Of a stretch of 64,000 nt of DNA, positions 55,764-64,000 are shown piece by piece (position 1 is the stretch's first letter; each line of letters begins with the position of its first letter). The notes beneath the pieces were generated by a model. The model was not told the DNA's origin, did not search any database, and saw nothing but the letters and a program-made list of their open reading frames with translations. This stretch comes from Roseburia sp. CAG:10041_57 (GTDB taxonomy: Bacteria > Bacillota > Clostridia > Lachnospirales > Lachnospiraceae). The stretch is taken from contig MNTL01000048.1 in assembly GCA_001916965.1 (NCBI GenBank), forward strand, positions 40,084-104,083. The letters are read 5' to 3'. The translations under genes were made by a program, and so were the position numbers.

Positions 55764-56050
55764 ATAAATCCCCTTTTCTTTACACGTATCCCCTGTTACT
55801 TTAATACCAACAGATTGTTTCGCACTGGTATTATAAAATCGCTGGTTTTATTTTAACACAAAACTTTACATAATAACAGAAAATAATGAATAATTGTTGA
55901 GTAAATTTATTTAATACGGTATAATTATCATATAAAGCAGAAAATAGTCAGACAATTATTAGAATATAGATATAAAGTGATTGGAATAAAGCATGAGCAA
56001 GAAGCAGCGCTTAAAGGACATAATGAATCAGGAAAGGCAGGGTTAGAACT

Positions 56051-57148
56051 ATGGAAGATGTAAGATTCAGCTTGTGTATGATTGTTAAGAATGAAGAGGC
56101 AGTTCTGAAAGACTGTCTGGATTCTCTACAGGCGTTAATGGATGAAATCATTATTGTGGATACCGGCTCTACAGATCGTACGAAAGAGATAGCTGCGCAG
56201 TATACAGATAAAATATATGATTTCCAGTGGTGCAATGATTTCTCAGCAGCCAGAAATTTTGCCTTTTCCAAGGCAACAGGGGATTATATCTATTCTGCGG
56301 ACGCAGATGAATACATAGATGCAGAGAACAGAAAGAAGTTCCAGCTGCTGAAGCAGGCAATCCTTCCAGAGGTAGAGATTGTACAGATGATTTATGTTAC
56401 AGAACAGATTAACCATCCTACGGAGAATTTTGCCAGAGATTTAAGACCCAAGCTTTTTAAAAGACTACGGCAGTTTACGTGGATTGAGCCTATTCATGAG
56501 ACCATAAATACGAATCCGGTCGTATATGACAGTGAGATTGAAGTACGCCACAGACCACAGGGAGACCACAGCGGCAGAGATTTCGGTGTCTTTTCCAGAA
56601 TCATAGAGGAAAAGGGCACACTTTCGGACAGATTATTGACTATGTATCTGCGTGAGCTGTATAAAGCGGGAGACGAAGATACGTTGGTACGGGCAAGAAC
56701 GTTCCTGGAAAAGATGCTGGAAGAAGTGGCAGCCAGAAACAAAGAACTGTTGACCAGACAGATCATTGCAGTACTTTTAAAGATCTATCGGTTAAGCGAT
56801 GATGCAGCAGCTATGTTAAAGACCGGGCTTCGCAGTGAGATTACTGTTCCTTCTGCGGAAGTATGCATGGAATTTGGATACTTTTTCCTGAAGAAGGAGG
56901 ATTATCCGGAGGCGGCGCACTGGTTCTACACAGCGGCTTTTGAAAGTGAAAGCGAGATTGACATTGCCAGCAGCGGTACATCACCTTTGATGGCGCTGGC
57001 GTTGAGCTACCGAAGATATGCCAAGTCACCGCATATCAGGGCGCTGCCACAGGAAGAGTATGAGCTGGAGAAGCTTCGACTTACACAGAAGGCAGCAGAA
57101 TACGAACAGATGGCGCGTGACTGGAAACCACAGGAGAATGGTTTTTGA
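56051..57148 (+). CDS. family 2 glycosyltransferase, paralog 4
   Basis: The 365-residue protein shares the GT-A core (VDTGSTDRTKEIA, D84-A-D86 in SADADEY) with the flagellin-island enzymes. It is more diverged and has a different C-terminal helical region (VRARTFLEKMLEEVAARN). It keeps EPIHETI where others have IHEQ. AGGAAAGGCAGGG precedes the start. It is followed by glf after 62 nt. Confidence 0.85.
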   Translation: MEDVRFSLCMIVKNEEAVLKDCLDSLQALMDEIIIVDTGSTDRTKEIAAQYTDKIYDFQWCNDFSAARNFAFSKATGDYIYSADADEYIDAENRKKFQLLKQAILPEVEIVQMIYVTEQINHPTENFARDLRPKLFKRLRQFTWIEPIHETINTNPVVYDSEIEVRHRPQGDHSGRDFGVFSRIIEEKGTLSDRLLTMYLRELYKAGDEDTLVRARTFLEKMLEEVAARNKELLTRQIIAVLLKIYRLSDDAAAMLKTGLRSEITVPSAEVCMEFGYFFLKKEDYPEAAHWFYTAAFESESEIDIASSGTSPLMALALSYRRYAKSPHIRALPQEEYELEKLRLTQKAAEYEQMARDWKPQENGF

Positions 57149-57210
57149 GTTGACTTAACACGGTAGAGGGATTACACTGAAGTTAACATAACAGAAAGGG
57201 AAACTTACCA

Positions 57211-58341
57211 ATGCATTATCAGTATTTAGTAGTAGGTGCAGGACTATATGGCGCAGTCTTTGCTCATGAGATGGAGAAAAGGGGAAAAGACTGTCTGGTC
57301 ATTGAGAAGAGAGATCACATAGCCGGTAATATTTATACAAAAGAAGTAAATGGAATTCAGGTTCATGAGTATGGAGCACATATTTTTCATACCTCAGATA
57401 AAGAAGTGTGGAATTATGTAAACCAGTTTGTGGAGTTTAATCACTATATTAATTGCCCGGTGGCACGATATAAGGATGAGTTGTATAACCTGCCTTTTAA
57501 TATGAATACCTTTGCCAAGATGTGGAACATCAAGACCCCAAAGGAAGCCAGAGAGCATATTGACGCACAGATTGCAGACCTGCATATCACAGAGCCTAAG
57601 AATCTGGAAGAACAGGCATTATCACTGGTCGGAAGAGATATCTATGAGAAACTGGTAAAAGGCTATACGGAGAAGCAGTGGGGCAGAGATTGCAAGGAAC
57701 TGCCAAGCTTCATTATTAAGAGGCTTCCGGTCCGCTTCGTCTTTGACAATAATTATTTTAATGACCCATATCAGGGAATCCCCAAGGGGGGATATACGCA
57801 GATCGTGGAGAAGCTTCTGGAAGGAATTCCAGTGAAGCTTGGAACCGATTATGAGACTTTCTGCCAGCGGAGCACAGATGGCGGATTTATCTCTGTGGAC
57901 GGTGAAGATACTTTTGAAAAAGTACTGTATACAGGTATGATCGACCAATTCTATGAGTATTGTTACGGAGAACTGGCATACCGTTCCCTGCGTTTTGAGA
58001 CAGAATATCTGAAAGACGAAGACAATTATCAGGGAAATGCTGTAGTAAATTATACAGAAAGAGAAGTACCTTATACCCGTATTATTGAACATAAACACTT
58101 TGAATTCGGCACACAGAAAGGTACTGTCATTACCAGAGAATATCCGAAGGAATGGAGCCGGGGGGATGAACCATATTATCCTGTAAATGATCAACATAAC
58201 AGTGAATTGTATGAGAAATACGCACAAAGAGCTGCGCAGGAGAAGAATGTACTCTTTGGAGGCAGACTGGGACAGTACAAATATTATGATATGGATAAGG
58301 TGGTTCGCGCCGCACTTACCATGGTAGAAGAGCAATTATAA
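57211..58341 (+). CDS. glf: UDP-galactopyranose mutase
   Basis: This FAD enzyme turns UDP-galactopyranose into UDP-galactofuranose, a surface glycan precursor. The 376-residue protein starts with the FAD-binding VVGAGLYGAVFAHEMEKRGK motif and carries GAHIFHTSDKEVW and GYTEKQWGRDCKELP of the family. GAAAGGG precedes the start. Its product could be used by the neighbouring glycosyltransferase on surface or flagellar glycans; that link is inference. A terminator lies after it. Confidence 0.95.
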   Translation: MHYQYLVVGAGLYGAVFAHEMEKRGKDCLVIEKRDHIAGNIYTKEVNGIQVHEYGAHIFHTSDKEVWNYVNQFVEFNHYINCPVARYKDELYNLPFNMNTFAKMWNIKTPKEAREHIDAQIADLHITEPKNLEEQALSLVGRDIYEKLVKGYTEKQWGRDCKELPSFIIKRLPVRFVFDNNYFNDPYQGIPKGGYTQIVEKLLEGIPVKLGTDYETFCQRSTDGGFISVDGEDTFEKVLYTGMIDQFYEYCYGELAYRSLRFETEYLKDEDNYQGNAVVNYTEREVPYTRIIEHKHFEFGTQKGTVITREYPKEWSRGDEPYYPVNDQHNSELYEKYAQRAAQEKNVLFGGRLGQYKYYDMDKVVRAALTMVEEQL

Positions 58342-58361
58342 ATATTCATTATAATAGGTAC

Positions 58362-58401
58362 AAAAAAGGCATCATTTGAGGAAGAATCAGATGATGCCTT
58401 T
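58362..58401. terminator. bidirectional terminator between glf and the FliD-like gene
   Basis: AAAGGCATCATTTGA and TCAGATGATGCCTTT pair over about 15 bp with one mismatch, with A and T runs on both sides. The stop codon of the reverse gene lies at its edge. Confidence 0.9.
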
Positions 58402-59704
58402 AACAATATGTATTGAACAGCATGCCGCTGTAGATACTGGTTACATATGGGTTGATATAAGTAGTGGCAGGATTGGGATAGGAACAGATCTGCCGGTTCA
58501 GGTATTCCATAGGGTCCATGGCGATAGAGCTTAATTTACGGATCAAATGACTACCAAAGCTCTGCAATGCATCCAGATTCATCGGAGTCGCTTCTTCTGA
58601 TTCCTCTCTGGGAGGATAGAGGAGGGTATCATCTTCGTTGACCTGTATACCGTATTTCTCAATCTCACTTTGATGCCCTTGCAACAGTCTATGCATATCT
58701 TCACTTAAACGTTCTGAATGTTCCGGCGCGGATTTTGTGTTTTCCCAGAATGCATTATAGCTTTTTACAAAGGCGTCTATATTATAGGAAAGAGATTGTG
58801 GGTCGGGATAAAGTCCTACTTGAATCTCAGTGTTCTCATCGGCAGCAGATTCAGGATGCAGAGTGATTTCATATGCATCATAGACCCGGAAAGTATTGCC
58901 ATAGGAAGACTGGGGTTCACCATCTATTGTATAGGCAGCATTTCTTGCTGGCTCAATGTCTTTGTTAAGACCAAGGTAATGTACCATGCCGCTGCTGTGA
59001 GAGGTATTGTCATCTGTAATGCGGAAATGTTCATTGCCTTTTGCAGGAATACCATAAGCATCAGAGGTAATCTGCAGGGCACTGCGGCCGCTGTCGTCCT
59101 GAAGTACCTCGGCATGTACACCCAGGTCAGAATTGTTGATCAGACGCATAAGTCTGTGTTGCAGGGTATCATGTGTATCGCCCGGCTGTAAGTCGAATTG
59201 CAGTTCATAGTGCAGTTTATTTGTGATCAGATCAAAGGAATAGCTGCCGGCAGGCATCATGACCGGTTGGGAAGAGGTCAGATAACTGGAGGTATTACGC
59301 TGCGGAGTCGCATAGTCCTGAATTGACATAACAAAGTGAGCAGGTGCTTTATAATAAGAAGAAACACCTTGATTCTCTGTCGGTTCATAAGAAACACTGA
59401 CTTGTCCAGGGTGATCGCTATAGGCAGTTTTAGTGGAAAAAAGCTGATTCTCATCATCACAGCTTAACGTATCTATCGTTTCGTGCAGAGACTTAGCCTG
59501 TTCTTTGAGCTGAATTGCATAAGAAATCTCTTCAACAGTAGGGCTCTTTAAATATACCGGTGCGAACCGGTTCTTTAACTGTATGGAACTGTATAGCTCT
59601 TTGAGCTCTTTTGAATCATGGGTGTCATAACGGGAGCAGCGCTTGCTGCCATAGGTTGTCAGATATTGATCGTAGATTTGCAGTGTAGCATAGGAAATTG
59701 GCAT
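58400..59704 (-). CDS. divergent FliD-like flagellar protein
   Basis: The 434-residue protein has no clear standard domain name but follows the FliD order. A short N-terminal helix precedes strands like STKTAYSDHPGQVSVSY, as in the FliD region after its first coiled coil. A NAAYTIDGEPQSSYGNTFR segment resembles the FliD D2-D3 border. SYNIDAFVKSYNAF looks like the start of the FliD C-terminal helix. It lacks the normal tip coiled coil and ends SGMLFNTYC. GGAGGGCG precedes the start. It may be an alternative cap or hook-associated protein; function unproven. Confidence 0.6.
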   Translation of the reverse strand: MPISYATLQIYDQYLTTYGSKRCSRYDTHDSKELKELYSSIQLKNRFAPVYLKSPTVEEISYAIQLKEQAKSLHETIDTLSCDDENQLFSTKTAYSDHPGQVSVSYEPTENQGVSSYYKAPAHFVMSIQDYATPQRNTSSYLTSSQPVMMPAGSYSFDLITNKLHYELQFDLQPGDTHDTLQHRLMRLINNSDLGVHAEVLQDDSGRSALQITSDAYGIPAKGNEHFRITDDNTSHSSGMVHYLGLNKDIEPARNAAYTIDGEPQSSYGNTFRVYDAYEITLHPESAADENTEIQVGLYPDPQSLSYNIDAFVKSYNAFWENTKSAPEHSERLSEDMHRLLQGHQSEIEKYGIQVNEDDTLLYPPREESEEATPMNLDALQSFGSHLIRKLSSIAMDPMEYLNRQICSYPNPATTYINPYVTSIYSGMLFNTYC

Positions 59705-59848
59705 ACTGCGCCCTCCTTTCTTTTTAAATAAAAATTAAATAAAAAATAGAACCCAAACATACCCTGTTACACACTTTCACAATAGCACGAAAAATAGCTG
59801 ATGGCAAGGCTTTTGGGATTTTTTTGCAAGACTATTTTCAAAAAAAAG

Positions 59849-59877
59849 TTGACGATATGAATGGGGTATGATATAGT
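59849..59877 (+). promoter_or_regulatory. sigma-A promoter for rpmG-secE-nusG
   Basis: TTGACG, a 17-bp spacer and TATAGT, about 120 bp before rpmG. Confidence 0.75.
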
Positions 59878-60001
59878 TGTTAGGCAAGATGTGAATTAGG
59901 TCTTTTTTTTATGCTTTTTTATGAATGCATCAAGACAGAATATCACAGACGGCAGATTAGAACACAGGTAAATAAATTAGAACGCTAGCGGAGGTGGAAT
60001 T

Positions 60002-60151
60002 ATGCGTACAAAGATTACTTTAGCTTGTACAGAGTGCAAACAGCGTAACTACAATACCACGAAGGAGAAGAAGACCCATCCTGACAGAATGGAAATCAAG
60101 AAGTATTGTAAGTTCTGCAAGACTCACACATTACACAAGGAAACAAAATAA
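60002..60151 (+). CDS. rpmG: ribosomal protein L33, zinc-ribbon (C+) form
   Basis: A 49-residue basic protein of the large ribosomal subunit. It begins MRTKITLACTECKQRNY and has two CxxC pairs (C9, C12 and C36, C39) that bind zinc. Many bacteria have a Cys-free L33 copy for low zinc; that copy is not in the window. GGAGGTGG precedes the start. First gene of the secE-nusG operon, as usual. Confidence 0.95.
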   Translation: MRTKITLACTECKQRNYNTTKEKKTHPDRMEIKKYCKFCKTHTLHKETK

Positions 60152-60177
60152 CAGTTAGAATCCACAGGAGGCATACT

Positions 60178-60384
60178 ATGGGAGATTCAGCGAAGACAGA
60201 TGCTCCAAAGGGCAGCTTTTGGAAAGGCGTTAAGACAGAGCTTAACAAGATCATATGGCCCAACAAAGAAGACCTTTTGAAACAGTCAGTTGCTGTTCTG
60301 TGTGTTTCACTTGTAATGGGTCTGGTCATTACTTTCCTGGATACTCTGATCCAGTTCGCAATTAACTTCGTAACTGCATTGTAA
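60178..60384 (+). CDS. secE: preprotein translocase subunit SecE
   Basis: This 68-residue single-span membrane protein clamps SecY in the export channel. It has the cytoplasmic amphipathic part with FWKGVKTELNKIIWP and one C-terminal transmembrane helix (SVAVLCVSLVMGLVITFL). CAGGAGG precedes the start. It lies between rpmG and nusG as in most bacteria. Confidence 0.95.
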   Translation: MGDSAKTDAPKGSFWKGVKTELNKIIWPNKEDLLKQSVAVLCVSLVMGLVITFLDTLIQFAINFVTAL

Positions 60385-60401
60385 GAGTGAGGTTGAATGG
60401 T

Positions 60402-61133
60402 ATGGAAGAGAAGAAGGAACATAGGGCAGTAGCTAAAAAGATTTTTGAGCCAATGATGAAGGAATGGGAACCGGTTTCCCCGAAGATGCCGGAACCTGTT
60501 GTACAGGAAGAGCCACAGGAAGATGTGGAACCTGTAGTGGAAGAACAGCCTGAAATCATTCCGGAACCCGTCGATGAAGAGCCTCATAGCAATGTGGCAC
60601 TCAGCGATAACAAGAGTGGCAAGGGAATGGGTTGGTATGTTGTCCATACTTATTCCGGATACGAGAATAAGGTAAAAGCCAACATTGAGAAGGCAATCGA
60701 GAACAGGCATCTTGAAAACGAGATTCTTGAAGTCAGAGTGCCGACTCAGGAAGTGGTAGAAGATAAGAACGGTACGAATAAGGTTTCCCAGAGAAAACTT
60801 TTTCCGAGTTATGTTCTGCTTCACATGGATGCGGATAATAATGACGCATGGTATGTAGTACGTAATACCAGAGGTGTTACGGGCTTCGTAGGACCGGGAA
60901 GTAAACCTGTTCCGTTGACAGACGAAGAGCTTCGTGCTCTTGACTTTGGCAGCGAAATCAGCGTAGCATTTGCTGTAGGAGATGTAATCTCTGTTACTGC
61001 CGGAGTATGGAAGGATACGGTAGGTACGGTTCAGAAGATTGATGCCGGTCGCCAGACCGTAACAATCAGCATGGAGATGTTCGGAAGAGAGACTCCTGTA
61101 GAGATTAATTTCTCCGATGTCAAAAAGCTGTAA
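60402..61133 (+). CDS. nusG: transcription antitermination factor NusG with acidic N-terminal extension
   Basis: The C-terminal 170 residues are standard NusG: the NGN domain starts at about 76 (GWYVVHTYSGYENKVKANIE), and a KOW domain is near 190-243 (VGDVISVTAGVWKDT). NusG binds RNA polymerase and affects pausing, and joins transcription to ribosomes or Rho. The first 75 residues are an additional Pro/Glu/Val-rich tail with repeats like EPVV. GTGAGG 9 nt upstream supports the ATG at 60402. It ends the rpmG operon; a separate promoter drives the next genes. Confidence 0.95.
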   Translation: MEEKKEHRAVAKKIFEPMMKEWEPVSPKMPEPVVQEEPQEDVEPVVEEQPEIIPEPVDEEPHSNVALSDNKSGKGMGWYVVHTYSGYENKVKANIEKAIENRHLENEILEVRVPTQEVVEDKNGTNKVSQRKLFPSYVLLHMDADNNDAWYVVRNTRGVTGFVGPGSKPVPLTDEELRALDFGSEISVAFAVGDVISVTAGVWKDTVGTVQKIDAGRQTVTISMEMFGRETPVEINFSDVKKL

Positions 61134-61141
61134 ACAAACAA

Positions 61142-61170
61142 TTGACAAAATAGTGTAGTTGTAATACAAT
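61142..61170 (+). promoter_or_regulatory. sigma-A promoter for rplK-rplA
   Basis: TTGACA, a 17-bp spacer and TACAAT lie about 100 bp before rplK. Confidence 0.85.
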
Positions 61171-61174
61171 ATTA

Positions 61175-61235
61175 GCCGGACTTCAAATGTAAGTCCGTGT
61201 GGGAGGGTCATCCACCCAGACTACCACAAAACAGT
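61175..61235 (+). promoter_or_regulatory. structured leader of the L11-L1 operon
   Basis: A hairpin (CGGACTT...AAGTCCG) and a GTGGGAGGG... CCACCC pairing lie between the promoter and rplK. This fits a ribosomal-protein leader for feedback by L1 but was not matched to a model. Confidence 0.45.
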
Positions 61236-61270
61236 TGAAAAACTGAGAATGAATTAGGAGGTGCCTTAAA

Positions 61271-61696
61271 ATGGCAAAGAAAGTAGAAGGATATATTAAA
61301 TTACAGATTCCTGCCGCTAAAGCAACACCGGCTCCACCAGTTGGTCCTGCACTTGGACAGCATGGTGTAAACATTGTTGAATTTACTAAGCAGTTTAACG
61401 CAAGAACAGCAGATCAGGAAGGTATGATCATTCCTGTTGTTATCACAGTATATGCAGACAGAAGCTTCAGCTTCGTAACAAAGACTCCACCAGCAGCCGT
61501 TCTTTTAAAGAAGGCTTGCAATCTGAAAACTGCTTCTGCAACACCTAACAAGACAAAGGTTGCCACTATTTCTAAGGCTGAAGTTCAGAAAATCGCTGAA
61601 CTGAAGATGCCGGACTTAAATGCAGCAAGCCTTGAGGCTGCTATGAGCATGATCGCCGGTACAGCAAGAAGTATGGGTATCACAGTAGAAGAGTAA
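61271..61696 (+). CDS. rplK: ribosomal protein L11
   Basis: A 141-residue protein of the large subunit's GTPase-associated centre. It begins AKKVEGYIKLQIPAAKATPA and has the conserved PPVGPALGQHGVNI region and the C-terminal rRNA-binding half (KTPPAAVLLKKA). AGGAGGTG precedes the start. Followed by rplA after 16 nt. Confidence 0.98.
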   Translation: MAKKVEGYIKLQIPAAKATPAPPVGPALGQHGVNIVEFTKQFNARTADQEGMIIPVVITVYADRSFSFVTKTPPAAVLLKKACNLKTASATPNKTKVATISKAEVQKIAELKMPDLNAASLEAAMSMIAGTARSMGITVEE

Positions 61697-61712
61697 GCGG
61701 AGGTAGAGAAGA

Positions 61713-62402
61713 ATGAAACACGGTAAGAAATATGTTGAATCCGCGAAGTTAATCGATCGCGCATCTTTTTACGAGACAGAAGAAGCTGTAGCATTAGTTA
61801 AGAAATCTGCTACTGCTAAATTTGATGAGACTGTAGAAGTACACATCAGAACAGGTTGTGACGGACGTCATGCTGAACAGCAGATCCGTGGCGCTGTAGT
61901 ACTTCCTAACGGAACAGGTAAGACAGTTAGAGTATTAGTATTCGCTAAGGGCGATAAGGTAGCTGAAGCTGAAGCAGCTGGCGCTGATTATGTTGGAGGA
62001 GAAGAACTCATTCCAAAGATTCAGAACGATGGCTGGTTAGACTTTGACGTAGTTGTAGCTACACCTGATATGATGGGTGTTGTTGGACGTCTTGGTAAAG
62101 TTTTAGGACCTAAGGGCTTAATGCCTAACCCTAAGGCTGGTACAGTAACTATGGATGTTACTAAGGCTATTAACGATATTAAAGCTGGTAAGATTGAGTA
62201 CAGACTTGATAAGACCAACATTATTCACTGCCCTATCGGTAAGGCTTCTTTCACAGAAGAGCAGTTATTACAGAATCTTAACACTCTGTTAGAGGCTCTT
62301 GTAAAGGTTAGACCTTCAAGCTTAAAGGGTCAGTACTTAAAGAGCATCACACTTGCAACAACAATGGGACCTGGCGTAAAGGTTAGTGTTGCTAAGTTCT
62401 AA
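61713..62402 (+). CDS. rplA: ribosomal protein L1
   Basis: A 229-residue protein of the L1 stalk that also can repress its own mRNA. Family landmarks are the GKKY start, GADYVGGEELIPKIQ and the LGPKGLMPNPKAGTV motif. GGAGG precedes the start. The expected rplJ-rplL pair does not follow directly; a terminator and a repeat do. Confidence 0.98.
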   Translation: MKHGKKYVESAKLIDRASFYETEEAVALVKKSATAKFDETVEVHIRTGCDGRHAEQQIRGAVVLPNGTGKTVRVLVFAKGDKVAEAEAAGADYVGGEELIPKIQNDGWLDFDVVVATPDMMGVVGRLGKVLGPKGLMPNPKAGTVTMDVTKAINDIKAGKIEYRLDKTNIIHCPIGKASFTEEQLLQNLNTLLEALVKVRPSSLKGQYLKSITLATTMGPGVKVSVAKF

Positions 62403-62415
62403 TCTAAGATAAATC

Positions 62416-62445
62416 AAGACCTCGGTTTGATACCGGGGTCTTTTT
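62416..62445 (+). terminator. terminator of rplK-rplA
   Basis: An 11-bp stem (AAGACCTCGGT / ACCGGGGTCTT, one wobble) and five T residues. Confidence 0.88.
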
Positions 62446-62459
62446 GTGTTACACTATAT

Positions 62460-62580
62460 GTAACTATTCAGAGCCATGCAAATTAAGGCAGAATATGCTT
62501 GTTTACAAGCATATTTGACTCAATTTATATGGCGAAGTAACCACATGAGCAAAAAGGCGAATGGGGTTCTGAATAGTTAC
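62460..62580 (+). repeat. 121-bp dispersed palindromic-ended repeat
   Basis: The ends GTAACTATTCAGAGCC and GGGGTTCTGAATAGTTAC form an inverted repeat. It is almost identical to the 19515-19656 copy, but 21 bp near the right side are missing. Confidence 0.8.
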
Positions 62581-62633
62581 CACTATATTTATATTGTACA
62601 TGTATAAGATGCTGGAAAGGCATGGTTATTAAG

Positions 62634-63872
62634 ATGAAGGAACGAAGAAGGAAGCGCAGGATGCGATTGCTTAGATTGTTTTTTGGAGTATTAGGAAGTG
62701 TGCTTGGGGTAGGGGCACTGGCTATGGTGTTGCTGCATTTTGCAATGCCGGAAGAGGAAAAAGTGGTATATGAGATATTTCATTTGCCATCCTCGCCACT
62801 GGAGATTTTTGCGGCAAACGCAGAACCTGAAAAGGAACAGAGCCAGGATGAGATGCTTTTACAGGAGGCATTAGAACAGAATCAGGAAGTTTATCTGGCA
62901 GAGTGTGAATCACAGGATACAGTCACATTACTGTTTGCAGGAGATATTCTGATGGATGACCACTATGCAGTGATGTCTACTTATCATAATAGAGGAAATG
63001 ACATAAACCAGGCATTTGACCAGGGATTGCTTGAACAGATGCGGAATGCAGATATTTTTATGATTAATAATGAATTTACCTTCACCAGCAGAGGTACGCC
63101 TACCGTCAACAAGAAATTTACTTTCCGTGCAAATCCGGGGAATGTATCAATGTATGAAGAGATGGGTGTGGATATTGTGTCGGTTGCCAATAATCATATC
63201 TATGATTATGGTGAGATTTCTTTGCTGGATACACTGGATACGCTGGAACAGGCAGAGATACCTTATGTTGGAGCCGGAAGAAATCTGCAGGAAGCCATGA
63301 CGCCGGTATATTACATAGCAAATGGAATGAAAATTGCATTTGTCAGTGCGACGCAGATTGAAAGGAACAGTGTGCCGGATACGAAGGAGGCTACACAGGA
63401 TTCGGCTGGTGTGCTGCGGTGCATGAATCCGGATAATCTGTTACTGGTTATAGAAGAGGCGAAGAAAAACAGCGATTATGTGATTCTCTATATTCACTGG
63501 GGAACGGAAAGCCAGGAGGCAATAGACTGGCTGCAGGAACAGCAGGCTCCAATTTATGCACAGGCTGGCGTGGACCTGATTATAGGAGACCATCCTCACT
63601 GCCTTCAGAAAATGGATTCTGTGGAAGGAGTCCCTGTGATCTACAGTCTTGGTAATTTCTGGTTTAATTCCAGAACTCAGAACAGCTGCGTGGTAAAGGT
63701 GACTTTGAGAGCAGGCGAAATAGAGTCTTTTCAATTTATTCCATGCAGGCAGAGTGATTGCCGCACTGCCCTTTTGACCGGACAGGAAAAGACAGAAGTA
63801 CTTGATTATATGAGGACGATATCACCTAATGTAACAATAGATGAGGAAGGCTATGTTTTCTTCACTGAGTAA
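62634..63872 (+). CDS. CapA-family protein (metallophosphatase-like)
   Basis: The protein of about 412 residues starts with a basic stretch and a transmembrane helix (LFFGVLGSVLGVGALAMVLL). An outside CapA domain follows with motifs LLFAGDILMDDHY, INNEFTF, NNHIYDYG, YIHWGTE and GDHPHCLQ, the metal-ligand pattern of calcineurin-like enzymes. CapA is required for poly-gamma-glutamate capsule in Bacillus, but many CapA-like proteins have other, unknown substrates. No capB/capC genes are here. The start at 62634 or 62622 is undecided. Confidence 0.85.
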   Translation: MKERRRKRRMRLLRLFFGVLGSVLGVGALAMVLLHFAMPEEEKVVYEIFHLPSSPLEIFAANAEPEKEQSQDEMLLQEALEQNQEVYLAECESQDTVTLLFAGDILMDDHYAVMSTYHNRGNDINQAFDQGLLEQMRNADIFMINNEFTFTSRGTPTVNKKFTFRANPGNVSMYEEMGVDIVSVANNHIYDYGEISLLDTLDTLEQAEIPYVGAGRNLQEAMTPVYYIANGMKIAFVSATQIERNSVPDTKEATQDSAGVLRCMNPDNLLLVIEEAKKNSDYVILYIHWGTESQEAIDWLQEQQAPIYAQAGVDLIIGDHPHCLQKMDSVEGVPVIYSLGNFWFNSRTQNSCVVKVTLRAGEIESFQFIPCRQSDCRTALLTGQEKTEVLDYMRTISPNVTIDEEGYVFFTE

Positions 63873-63875
63873 TTT

Positions 63876-64000
63876 ATGGCTATTCAGATAAGATACCAGA
63901 CGTTACTGTACACAGGTAGTATGCCGCGAAGTGTTTTCATGCAGATTATGCATGAAAATCACGAGTTTGCATGCGCCAAAATCAATGCAATTGATTTTGT
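63876..64000 (+). repeat. start of another palindromic repeat, cut by window edge
   Basis: GGCTATTCAGATAAG resembles the family terminus, and TATGCCGCGAAGTG resembles the core. A hairpin (TTTTCATGCAGATTATGCATGAAAA) follows. The right end lies outside. Confidence 0.35.

Noticed and set aside
60096..61211. A 371-residue reverse frame opposite secE-nusG
   Set aside because: It runs antisense through conserved genes, has no ribosome site and no family features; a shadow of codon bias.

Overview
The window is a chromosomal segment of a motile, anaerobic Firmicute, most likely a Lachnospiraceae (Roseburia/Agathobacter-like) gut bacterium. The evidence is a low-to-moderate GC content, strong AAGGAGG ribosome sites, a SAM-I riboswitch on metK, a Gram-positive fliW-csrA pair, several flagellins, sigma-A and sigma-28 type promoters, and protein families typical of Clostridia. 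Genus level is inference.

Layout. 1-4.2 kb: flavin reductase (5' truncated), XRE-cupin regulator, Y-family polymerase (reverse strand), LysM-G5-M23 cell-wall hydrolase. 4.3-12.2 kb: murA, SAM riboswitch-metK, dnaE, FAD oxidoreductase. 12.2-19.5 kb: a carbohydrate module with an AraC regulator divergent from a DUF5107-TPR protein and a GH2 glycosidase. 19.5-21.7 kb: repeats and a fused homocysteine methyltransferase/methylene-THF reductase.

21.7-32.4 kb is a late flagellar cluster (flgM, flgN, two flgK, flgL, fliW, csrA, flaG, fliD, fliS, a FliT-like chaperone). 32.5-47.5 kb is a flagellin island with five flagellin genes, a 117-residue protein that is only a flagellin C-terminus, three TPR-bearing family 2 glycosyltransferases, and an intact plus an internally deleted Rpn-type nuclease gene. 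Sigma-28-like promoters lie before flgM, flaG and three flagellins. CsrA-type GGA sites sit on or near three flagellin ribosome sites. A short GGA-rich structured RNA may be made from a separate sigma-A promoter between two divergent flagellins. The fliW-csrA-flagellin circuit therefore appears complete in this window, with possible extra layers (C-terminal mimic, CsrA-binding RNA).

47.5-59.7 kb holds a glycine- and cysteine-rich surface protein, an HD-GYP protein with a Cys cluster, an orphan response regulator with a degenerate receiver, a SWIM-SNF2 ATPase, a second FliT-like protein, a fourth glycosyltransferase, glf, and a divergent FliD-like protein. 59.8-62.4 kb is rpmG-secE-nusG and rplK-rplA, followed by a CapA-family protein.

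Dispersed palindromic repeats ending in GTAACTATTCAG lie in many intergenic gaps. I saw no tRNA, rRNA, CRISPR array or transposase gene.
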